A stretch of DNA of 64,000 nucleotides from Actomonas aquatica. GTDB taxonomy: Bacteria > Verrucomicrobiota > Verrucomicrobiia > Opitutales > Opitutaceae. The stretch lies in assembly GCF_019679435.2 (NCBI RefSeq), contig NZ_CP139781.1, forward strand, positions 2,976,001 to 3,040,000, given 5' to 3'. The notes under the pieces are model-generated. The model did not search any database and was not told the origin of the DNA. It saw only the letters and a list, made by a program, of their open reading frames with translations. A program made the position numbers and the translations under genes. Positions 8,549 to 15,589 of the stretch are shown here, one piece after another. The first letter of the stretch is position 1. Every line of letters starts with the position of its first letter.

Positions 8549-9325
8549 TCAGCCTTGTTTTTCCGCCTGTTCGAGCGCGGCCTGCAGGGCGGCTTCACCG
8601 CCGACAGCTTTCACAAAAATCTCCTCCATGTCGTTCTCGCCAAACTGCTGCTGCAGCTCGGGCAAGGTGCCCTCGGCGACAAGTTTTCCGTCATGGATGA
8701 TGCCGATCTTGTCGCAGAGTTTTTCGATCTCACTCATCACGTGCGACGAGTAGATCACCGTCTTGCCCCGATCGCGGCACTGGCGCACGAACCGCACGAT
8801 GGCGCGCGCCGTCATCACATCGAGACCGAGCGTCGGCTCGTCGAAGATCATCACATCCGGATCATGCACCAGCGTGCGGGCGATCGACGTCTTCTGCTTC
8901 ATGCCGGTGGAGAACTTTTCGCAGCGGCGGTCGAGGAAGTCGTGCATGTCGAGCTCGTCGGCGAGCTGCTTGATGCGGGCCTTGATCGCCTTGGTCTCCA
9001 TGCCATTGAGCTCACCGAAGTAGGTGATCATCTCCCGCGCAGTGAGACGGCCGTAGAGCGCAGTCGAGGCGGCGAGAAAGCCGACCTTGGCTCGCACCAG
9101 CGCCGACTCTTTGACGACGTCGTGCCCGGCCACAATGGCCTGCCCCTCGACGGGTTTGAGCAGGGTGGCGATCATGCGCAGGGTGGTGGTTTTGCCCGCG
9201 CCATTGGCCCCCAGTAGGCCATAGATTTTGCCGGGTTCGCAGCTAAAGGACACATCGTCGACGGCGCGCACAACGCCCCGCTTCTTGTCCTTGAAGGTTT
9301 TGGTCAGGTGGGTGACTTCGATCAT
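8549..9325 (-). CDS. natA: NatA-like ABC exporter ATPase
   Basis: A 258-residue ABC ATPase starting [14 protein letters not shown]. Walker A is GANGAGKTT, the signature loop is FSTGMKQK, and Walker B is [12 protein letters not shown] followed by the switch His in [12 protein letters not shown]. The STGMKQ form of the signature is typical of the NatA and CcmA-like export group. The frame is open about 60 codons further upstream, but that part does not look like protein and would run through the small gene below. natB follows after 42 bp. ATPase and permease form the exporter; the LytS/LytTR pair upstream probably controls it. Confidence 0.92.
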   Translation of the reverse strand: MIEVTHLTKTFKDKKRGVVRAVDDVSFSCEPGKIYGLLGANGAGKTTTLRMIATLLKPVEGQAIVAGHDVVKESALVRAKVGFLAASTALYGRLTAREMITYFGELNGMETKAIKARIKQLADELDMHDFLDRRCEKFSTGMKQKTSIARTLVHDPDVMIFDEPTLGLDVMTARAIVRFVRQCRDRGKTVIYSSHVMSEIEKLCDKIGIIHDGKLVAEGTLPELQQQFGENDMEEIFVKAVGGEAALQAALEQAEKQG

Positions 9326-9372
9326 GGCTGGATGGGTAAGGAAGATTGGATAGCCGAAAACGCGCCAGCGGC

Positions 9373-9534
9373 TCAGTTTTCGCGGCGAGTGCTGAGCATG
9401 GTGACGGTGATGCCGCCGCCGATGGCGGCGCCCACGCCCCAGCCCAGTGATGCACTCATCGCCCACATGACACCGAGACCGGTGACGACAGCGGCGAACC
9501 AACGGGAGCGGCAAAACAGGGTAAGCGTTTTCAT
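9373..9534 (-). CDS. 53-residue small membrane protein between regulator and exporter
   Basis: A short reading frame on the minus strand: ATG at 9534, TGA at 9373-9375, 53 residues. It begins MKTLTLFCRSRWFAAVVTG and continues with a hydrophobic, Gly/Ala-rich stretch (about residues 12-47, with GWGVGAAIGGGITVTML), ending STRREN. This predicts one or two transmembrane helices with a basic start and end, so the tail is probably cytoplasmic. It lies 45 bp after the LytTR gene and 47 bp before natA on the same strand, so it should be part of the same operon. I do not recognise a family. It may be an exporter accessory or an immunity- or sensor-type small protein (inference). No Shine-Dalgarno is seen, as for its neighbours. 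Confidence 0.65.
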   Translation of the reverse strand: MKTLTLFCRSRWFAAVVTGLGVMWAMSASLGWGVGAAIGGGITVTMLSTRREN

Positions 9535-9579
9535 AACAAACAGGGAGGGGAGATGGGTAAGGGTGTAGTGAAGTTTTGA

Positions 9580-10305
9580 TTACAAGCTCATGCGTTCACG
9601 GAACGCCTGGGCCTGGCGGCGGCTGAGCTCGACCTTGGCGCCGCCCTTGAGTTCAACCAGCAGGCCGCCGCTGAACCACGGCTCGATCTTTTCGATCCAC
9701 TGCAGGTTGATCATCTGGCGACGGTTGGCGCGGAAGAAGGTCTTGGTGTCGAGCCGCGTCTCCATCGCATTGAGCGAGCGGAAGAGCTGCGGCTGAGCGT
9801 CGTCGAAATGCACGCGGGTGTAGTTGCCTTCGCTCTCGAGCAGGCGAATGCGCTTCACCTCGACGAACCAGCAGTGGTCGCCCTCCCGCACAAACACCTT
9901 GTCGTCGGGGCTGAGCACCTCGGGGCGATCCGCGCTCGGCGGCGGATTTGCGCCACTGCGCTCCCTCAGCCGCTCAATGGCCGCTTCGAGACGCACGGGA
10001 TCGACGGGCTTGAGGAGGTAGTCGAGGGCGTTGAGCTCAAAGGCCTTCACCGCAAACTCGTCGTAGGCGGTGGTAAAAATCACCTGCGGCACCGGCGGCT
10101 CGAGCGACTCGAGAAACTCCAGGCCAGTCTCGCCGGGCATCTGCACATCCAGAAACAGCAGATCGGGATTCAGCTCTTTCAGCTTCTCGCGGGCCTGCTC
10201 GGCGTTGGCCGCCTCGCCGACAATTTCAATGCCGTCCACCTCGCCCAGCAGGCGACGCAGTTCGCCGCGCGCGAGGCGCTCATCATCAATCAACAACGCT
10301 TTCAT
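9580..10305 (-). CDS. LytTR-family response regulator
   Basis: A 241-residue protein. Residues 1-120 are a normal receiver: acidic Asp7-Asp8 in LLIDDERLAR, phospho-acceptor Asp53 in LLFLDVQMPG, Thr in FTTAYDEFAVKAF, and Lys in DYLLKPVDPVRL. Residues about 140-241 are a LytTR DNA-binding domain (VKRIRLLESEGNYTRVHF and FFRANRRQMINL). Regulators of this kind bind paired direct repeats and often control membrane or exporter genes. It overlaps the sensor kinase gene by 4 bases (start inside the kinase stop), so the two are translationally coupled. Its likely targets are the small membrane protein and natAB directly downstream. Confidence 0.93.
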   Translation of the reverse strand: MKALLIDDERLARGELRRLLGEVDGIEIVGEAANAEQAREKLKELNPDLLFLDVQMPGETGLEFLESLEPPVPQVIFTTAYDEFAVKAFELNALDYLLKPVDPVRLEAAIERLRERSGANPPPSADRPEVLSPDDKVFVREGDHCWFVEVKRIRLLESEGNYTRVHFDDAQPQLFRSLNAMETRLDTKTFFRANRRQMINLQWIEKIEPWFSGGLLVELKGGAKVELSRRQAQAFRERMSL

Positions 10306-11507
10306 GCAGATACTGTATCAGGGTTGGATTTGTTGCTCGCGCCGTCGCGACGACGGCGGCGTTCCCGCGGACCGGTGGTCGCTTCCGCCTCCTGCGGCAC
10401 CACGACCGCGGCCGTGACCTGGTCGGGCGCACTCTGTTCGAGGGAGAGACGGGCGCTGTCGCCGAAGAGCAATTGCAGGCGATCGGACGCGTTGCGCAGG
10501 CCCACGCCCGTCGAGCGTTGCTGGGTGCGACCGGTGCCGGCCGAGCGCAGGTTGCCGGGGTTGCGCACCGCGATGTGCAGCTCGCCGTTTTCGATATGGG
10601 CGATGATTTCGATCTGCCCGCCGTTGGGTTGCTCGGCGATGCCGTATTTGACCGCGTTCTCCACCAGGGTCTGCAACAGCATCGGCGGCACGTGGCGGCG
10701 CAGGGTCTCCGGCGCGACATCGAGTTTGAGGCGCAGGCGCTCCTCGTGGCGGACCTGCTCCAGCGAAAGGTAGTCGTTCACGACCGTCAGCTCCTCCTCG
10801 AAGGAGACGGTCTGCTTGCGGCCCGCCTGCAGCGAGTAGCGCAGCATGTTGGCCAACTGCGTCACCGCTTCACGCGCCCGCCGCGGATCCTCGTCGATCA
10901 GAGCGCGAACGCTATTGAGCGAGTTGAACATGAAGTGCGGATTCACCTGCGACTTCAGCGCGCGCAGCTCGGCGTCCTTCACCACCGCGGTCAGGCGCAG
11001 TCGCTCGATCTCCGAGCGGTTGAAACGCGCATAGACATGATAGATGAAGTAGGCGCTCAACCACGCCGTATACATGATGGTGCCGTTGATGATGCTGATC
11101 AGGACCAGCAGGAAGGGGTTGATGCTGTCCGGCCACGGATGCCGCAGCACGCCATACACCCAGCCGAAGCCCACCACGCTCCACACCACCGACATGCCCA
11201 GCGCCAGGAACAGGCCCCGGGGCAACATCTTGACCCACGGCAACTCCCGCAGCTGCCAGCGATCGATGTAAATGCGCGCAAAGTGGGAAATCACCAGACC
11301 CAGCAGCACCGTGTGCACCAGCGTCATATAGTCGTCGACAGTCAGCGGCTCCTCCCGCGCACTCGACACCATCACGCTGATCACCAACTGCATGGCAAGA
11401 AACCCGCCCCAGCACAGCGCTTGGCAAATGACGTAGAGCCGCTCCTTCGCACGCTGGCGCTTGGCATCGGCTTGGGGGTCGGAAATGGGCACGGCGGAGT
11501 CGATCAC
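10302..11507 (-). CDS. LytS-type membrane sensor histidine kinase
   Basis: A 401-residue kinase starting at GTG 11507. Four hydrophobic segments lie within residues 25-160. Then comes the His_kinase domain with LKSQVNPHFMFNSLNSVRALI, where His191 is the predicted phosphorylated residue, and an HATPase_c domain with a LVENAVKYGIAE N-box and GVGLRNASDRLQLLFG G-box. This is the LytS/YehU group that pairs with LytTR regulators. The gene overlaps its regulator by 4 bases. The membrane part has no extracellular domain of note, so it probably senses something in or at the membrane, perhaps via the exporter itself (inference). Confidence 0.92.
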   Translation of the reverse strand: MIDSAVPISDPQADAKRQRAKERLYVICQALCWGGFLAMQLVISVMVSSAREEPLTVDDYMTLVHTVLLGLVISHFARIYIDRWQLRELPWVKMLPRGLFLALGMSVVWSVVGFGWVYGVLRHPWPDSINPFLLVLISIINGTIMYTAWLSAYFIYHVYARFNRSEIERLRLTAVVKDAELRALKSQVNPHFMFNSLNSVRALIDEDPRRAREAVTQLANMLRYSLQAGRKQTVSFEEELTVVNDYLSLEQVRHEERLRLKLDVAPETLRRHVPPMLLQTLVENAVKYGIAEQPNGGQIEIIAHIENGELHIAVRNPGNLRSAGTGRTQQRSTGVGLRNASDRLQLLFGDSARLSLEQSAPDQVTAAVVVPQEAEATTGPRERRRRRDGASNKSNPDTVSA

Positions 11508-11619
11508 GCCGCCACCCTACAGCAAGAACGCGCTTTCGGGGCAATCTTTGGACAAACGGCGATCCCCCATGACGAACGGCCCGCACGCGCGTCCCCTCCC
11601 ACCTCTCCGCCCCCCCCCG

Positions 11620-11654
11620 ACTTCAAACTTCCTACTTCCAACTTCATACTTAAC
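11620..11654 (+). repeat. tandem 7-bp repeat, five units, in the ribokinase leader
   Basis: Five head-to-tail heptamers follow the pattern ACTTCNN: ACTTCAA, ACTTCCT, ACTTCCA, ACTTCAT, ACTTAAC. They end 9 bp before the ribokinase ATG. The leader is pyrimidine-rich and has no Shine-Dalgarno. The unit length equals that of the heptamers found between exbD and tonB, suggesting a common origin by slippage. Confidence 0.7.
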
Positions 11655-11663
11655 CTCCCCCCC

Positions 11664-12623
11664 ATGACTGCACCCCAAGTCGTTGTCGTCGGCAGCTACG
11701 TGACCGACCTCTGTTTCAACTGCGCCCACTTCCCCCGCCCGGGCGAGACCCTCGCCGGCACCTCTCGCACCGGCCCCGGTGGCAAGGGTTCCAACCAAGC
11801 CGTCGCTGCCGCCCGCGCCGGTGCCCCCACGCTCTACGTCGGCGCCATCGGCAATGACGCCTTCGGTCGCGAAGCCCAGGCCTTTTACGAGGCCGAGGGC
11901 ATCCCCGCCCACTGGGCCATCAAACCCAAACAACCCACCGGCGCCGCCGCCATCCTCGTCAACGCCGAGGGCCAGAACCAGATCATCGTCGCCCTCGCCG
12001 CCAATCTCCACCTGCGCCGTGACGACCTGCCCATCGACGCCATCGACGGCGCCCGCATCGTCATCGCCCAACTCGAGGCCGATCTCCCCGCGACCACCCA
12101 CGCGCTCAAACTGGGTCGCACCGCCGGCGCCCTCACCGTGCTCAACCCCGCCCCGCTCCGGCCCGACTTCCAGCCGGCCATGCTCAAGCACGTCGATATC
12201 CTCATCCCCAACGAGACCGAGTTCGTGGAGCTCATCAACCGCCTCGGCCACCAGCCCGGCCAGAAACCGCTCACCGCCAAAGCCCTGCTCAAACTCGCCC
12301 CTGCCAAACTGCACGCCCTCTGCGGCACCCTCGGCGTGCCCGTCGTCATCGTCACCCTCGGCCAACGCGGCTGCTTCATCTCCCGCGCCGACGGTTACCT
12401 CGAAATCCCCGCCTTCACCGTCGACGCCGTCGATACCACCGGCGCCGGCGACGCCTTTGTCGGCGGATTCGCCGCCGGTCTGCTCGAGCACGAGGGCGAC
12501 CTCGCTGCCGCCGCCCGCCACGGTTGCGCCGTCGCCGCCCTCTCTGTCACCAAACCCGGCACCGCCCCCTCCATGCCCACCCGCACCGCCGTCAGCCGCT
12601 TCCTCAAAAAACACCCGGCCTGA
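11664..12623 (+). CDS. rbsK: ribokinase (PfkB family sugar kinase)
   Basis: A 319-residue PfkB-family kinase. The N-terminal VVVGSYVTDL and the first signature GGKGSNQAVAAARAGA (about residues 37-52) are the ribokinase form of the family. The second signature is DTTGAGDAFVGGFAAGL near residue 258, containing the catalytic Asp and the anion hole GAGD. It phosphorylates ribose (or deoxyribose) at O5 with ATP in the cytoplasm. The length is normal. ATG 11664 was chosen because the conserved VVVGSY strand begins a few residues later; the frame is open far upstream but overlaps the divergent kinase gene. No transporter or other ribose gene adjoins it, so a salvage role is likely. Confidence 0.87.
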   Translation: MTAPQVVVVGSYVTDLCFNCAHFPRPGETLAGTSRTGPGGKGSNQAVAAARAGAPTLYVGAIGNDAFGREAQAFYEAEGIPAHWAIKPKQPTGAAAILVNAEGQNQIIVALAANLHLRRDDLPIDAIDGARIVIAQLEADLPATTHALKLGRTAGALTVLNPAPLRPDFQPAMLKHVDILIPNETEFVELINRLGHQPGQKPLTAKALLKLAPAKLHALCGTLGVPVVIVTLGQRGCFISRADGYLEIPAFTVDAVDTTGAGDAFVGGFAAGLLEHEGDLAAAARHGCAVAALSVTKPGTAPSMPTRTAVSRFLKKHPA

Positions 12624-12682
12624 GCCCCTCTCACCCGGCTGAACCGCCCATCTTACGATTTCCGCCGTTCATCCACGCAGAC

Positions 12683-12714
12683 TGGCACTCGCGGCAAAAC
12701 CGCTCACCGTGCCA
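12683..12714 (+). promoter_or_regulatory. nested hairpin just before the M16 protease start codon
   Basis: TGGCAC (12683-12688) pairs with GTGCCA (12709-12714), enclosing GCGG (12691-12694) paired with CCGC (12700-12703). The structure ends two bases before ATG 12717. It could restrict translation initiation. It has no T-run, so it is not a standard terminator. Confidence 0.35.
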
Positions 12715-12716
12715 CC

Positions 12717-15530
12717 ATGCTTACCCGTCTCCTCTGTCTATTGCTGATCGTTTCCGCGCCGGCGTTCGCCGCCACGGATTCAGCTCTGCCGCCGCGCGAG
12801 GTCGCTCCCACCGACAAGGCCGAGTTCCGTCGCCTCACCCTCGACAACGGCCTCAAGGTCCTCCTCGTCTCCGACGCCAACTTCAATAAGTCCGCCGCCT
12901 CGCTGGTCGTCTCCGTCGGCCAGATCGACGACCCGTTCGAGCACGCGGGCCTCGCTCACTTCCTCGAGCACATGCTCTTCCTCGGCACCGAGAAGTATCC
13001 CGACGTCTCCGAATACAGCGCCTACATCACGGCCAACGGCGGCTACAACAACGCCTACACCTCGACCGACCACACCAACTACCAATTTGAAGTCCGCCAC
13101 GAGGCCCTCGAGGGCGCCCTCGACCGCTTCGCCCAGTTCTTCATCGCGCCGCTCTTCGTCGCCGACTACACCGAGCGTGAGGTCAACGCCGTGCACAACG
13201 AAGCCATGCGCCACGTGCAAAACGACCTACGCCGCATGCTCAATGTCCGCCGCGAGCTCTACAGCCCCGAGGCCGGCGAATCCAAGTTCTCCACCGGCAA
13301 CAAGGACACCCTCGCCAACGCCACCCCCGCCATCGTCCGCGAGTTCTACGAAAACCACTACTCCGCCGATCGCATGGCCCTCGCCATCACCGGCACCGCC
13401 TCGCTCGACGAACTCGAGCGCATGGCCCGCGTCTCCTTCTCGCCCATCCCCGTGCGCGACCTGCCCGCCATCGAGCGCGAGCCGACCTTCCTGCCGCACA
13501 AGGAAGCCCTCCGCCTCGCCACCATCGAGCCCGTGCGCGAGCTGCGCCAACTCTGGATGGAGTTTGTCATCCCCTCCACCCGCCCGCACTTCGCGTCCAA
13601 AACCGACGCCTTCCTCCTCTCCTTGCTCAACTACGCGGGCAAGGGCGGCCTCGTCGAATACCTGAAGGACGCCGACCTCGCCACCAGCGTCGGCGGTTTC
13701 ACCTGGACCCGCACCACCGGCTACGAGTCCCTCTTCATCTCCGCCGACCTCACCCCCAACGGGGCCGACAACATTCAGCAGGTCATGGAGACCTTCTTCG
13801 CCTACATCGAGCACCTGAAGGACTCTCCCTTCCCGGCCGACTTCTACGCCGACCAGGCCCGCATCGCCAACCTCCAGGAGACCTTCGAAGACCGCGGCGA
13901 AGGCGCCAACCTCGCCACCCGCCTCGCCAACAACGCCCTCTTCTTCCCGCTCGACGTCGCCGAACGAGCCGACATCGCCTGGGGTGAGCCCGACGAAGCC
14001 GCCTACCGCGAATTCCTCGGCGCCCTCACGCCCGACAACATGCTCGTGACCTTCCAGGCCAAGGGCGTGCCCACCGACCGGACCGAGGAAATCTACGGCA
14101 CCGCCTACGGTTACAGCGAGACTGCCGGCGACGACTACAACCACCTGGTCAACCCGCCCGCCATCGACAGCTTTGCCCTGCCGTCCGCCAACCCCTTCCT
14201 GCCCGGCGAAACCAAACTCATCGCCGAGCGCCCGCTCTCCCTCATCGATGAAGCCGGGCTGCAACTCTACTACGCCCAGGACGTCGAGTTCGAGCGCCCG
14301 CAGGCCACCGTGCAGATGCGCTTCGTGCCCACCCGCGACATGGGCACGGCCGAGACCGACCTCCTGCTCCGCTTCTTCGAGACCTGCCTCTACGACGCCT
14401 TCGAAGCCGCCGCCGGCGACGCCAGTGTCGCGGGCCTTTCCTACTCCGTGGATATCGGCATGGAGGGCTTCGACCTCGCCGTCACCGGTTTCGCCGATTC
14501 CCCCGCGCGCTTCATCGAATACGTCACCGAGCGCCTCCTCGACTTCGAGATCACGCCCACCCGCTTCGCCTCTCTCCACGAGCGCGTGATGCGCAACCTA
14601 CGCAGCTACGACCAGACCGAGGCCTACCAACTCGCCTCCCATCGTTCGTCCGCCGCCCTGCGCGAGTTCTACTTCCTGCCCAACCACTCCCTCGAGCGCG
14701 CCGAGTCCGTGACCTGGGACGAGGTGCACGACCTCGCCACCCGCTACTTCGCCACTGGCAAGGTCGAGGTGCTCGTGCACGGCCACCTCACCCCCGAGCG
14801 CGCCATCGAATCGGCCCGCGCCATCGCCGACGCTATCGGCGCCGAACCCGCCGCCGAACACGAGTTGCTGCGCCGCCGCCAACTTGAACTCGCCGCCGGC
14901 GAGCCCGTCATCGACACGGGTGCCATCGAAGGCGTGAACTCCACTTACCGCGCCAACTACCTCCTGCCCGACGCCACCCCGGCCGAACGCGCCGCCGCCG
15001 AGGTCATCGGCACCTTCATGAGTGAGCCCTTCTTCACCGAGCTGCGCACCAAACAACAGCTCGGCTACATCGTGGGCAGCGGTGCCGGATCCGCCGCCGA
15101 AGACATGCTTCTGCTCTACGTCATCCAATCGAGCACCCACGCCGCCGATGATCTGCGTCAGCGCGCCGAAACCTTCATCGCCACTCTGCCCGACCAGCTG
15201 GCCGCCCTCCCGACTGAGCAATGGGAAACGTTGCTCGCCGGCGCCCGCTCCTCCCTGGGCGAAAAGCCCAAGTCGATCGCCGACAAAACCGGTGTGCTCT
15301 TCGCCCGCGCTTACGACCACGGCGGCGATTGGGAACGCCAGCACGACACCCTCGCCGCCATCGATCAACTCGATCAGGCCGCGACCGCCGCGCTCTTCCG
15401 CCGTATCATCACTCCCGATACGGCCAAGTCGGTGATCGTGCTGCTCTCCAGCGGCGATCACGCCCCGAGCGAGGCCCCGGCCTCTTTCAGCGACCGCGAG
15501 GCCTGGAAGGCCGAACAGCAGTTCAACTGA
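12717..15530 (+). CDS. M16 (pitrilysin/insulysin-type) zinc metalloprotease
   Basis: A 937-residue protease with a signal peptide (MLTRLLCLLLIVSAPAFA), so it acts in the periplasm. The inverted zinc motif HFLEH is at residues 81-85, and the third zinc ligand, Glu162 in VHNEAMRH, follows exactly 76 residues after His85, matching the pitrilysin consensus. Four M16 domains fit the length; the third carries LRTKQQLGYIVGSGAG, the typical Arg/Tyr region of pitrilysin and insulysin. It degrades small peptides inside a closed chamber. All active-site residues look intact. It is followed by a strong terminator and is probably transcribed alone. Confidence 0.93.
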   Translation: MLTRLLCLLLIVSAPAFAATDSALPPREVAPTDKAEFRRLTLDNGLKVLLVSDANFNKSAASLVVSVGQIDDPFEHAGLAHFLEHMLFLGTEKYPDVSEYSAYITANGGYNNAYTSTDHTNYQFEVRHEALEGALDRFAQFFIAPLFVADYTEREVNAVHNEAMRHVQNDLRRMLNVRRELYSPEAGESKFSTGNKDTLANATPAIVREFYENHYSADRMALAITGTASLDELERMARVSFSPIPVRDLPAIEREPTFLPHKEALRLATIEPVRELRQLWMEFVIPSTRPHFASKTDAFLLSLLNYAGKGGLVEYLKDADLATSVGGFTWTRTTGYESLFISADLTPNGADNIQQVMETFFAYIEHLKDSPFPADFYADQARIANLQETFEDRGEGANLATRLANNALFFPLDVAERADIAWGEPDEAAYREFLGALTPDNMLVTFQAKGVPTDRTEEIYGTAYGYSETAGDDYNHLVNPPAIDSFALPSANPFLPGETKLIAERPLSLIDEAGLQLYYAQDVEFERPQATVQMRFVPTRDMGTAETDLLLRFFETCLYDAFEAAAGDASVAGLSYSVDIGMEGFDLAVTGFADSPARFIEYVTERLLDFEITPTRFASLHERVMRNLRSYDQTEAYQLASHRSSAALREFYFLPNHSLERAESVTWDEVHDLATRYFATGKVEVLVHGHLTPERAIESARAIADAIGAEPAAEHELLRRRQLELAAGEPVIDTGAIEGVNSTYRANYLLPDATPAERAAAEVIGTFMSEPFFTELRTKQQLGYIVGSGAGSAAEDMLLLYVIQSSTHAADDLRQRAETFIATLPDQLAALPTEQWETLLAGARSSLGEKPKSIADKTGVLFARAYDHGGDWERQHDTLAAIDQLDQAATAALFRRIITPDTAKSVIVLLSSGDHAPSEAPASFSDREAWKAEQQFN

Positions 15531-15558
15531 GCGTCCGTCCCGGCGCCCTCCCTCATCT

Positions 15559-15589
15559 CGCCCGGCCCGCCAAGGCCGGGCGTTTTTTT
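15559..15589 (+). terminator. Rho-independent terminator after the M16 gene
   Basis: CGCCCGGCC (15559-15567) pairs perfectly with GGCCGGGCG (15574-15582), followed by TTTTTTT (15583-15589). The stop codon of the opposite-strand hybrid kinase lies inside the T-run (15588-15590), so the two convergent genes meet here. Confidence 0.92.

Noticed and set aside
10473-11663. Open frame extending the ribokinase gene upstream
   Set aside because: It is antisense to the LytS kinase gene and rich in His, Arg and Gln without domains; ribokinase begins at 11664.
13227-14579. Long antisense frame inside the M16 protease gene
   Set aside because: Gly/Glu/Val-rich shadow; the plus-strand protein has the complete zinc site.
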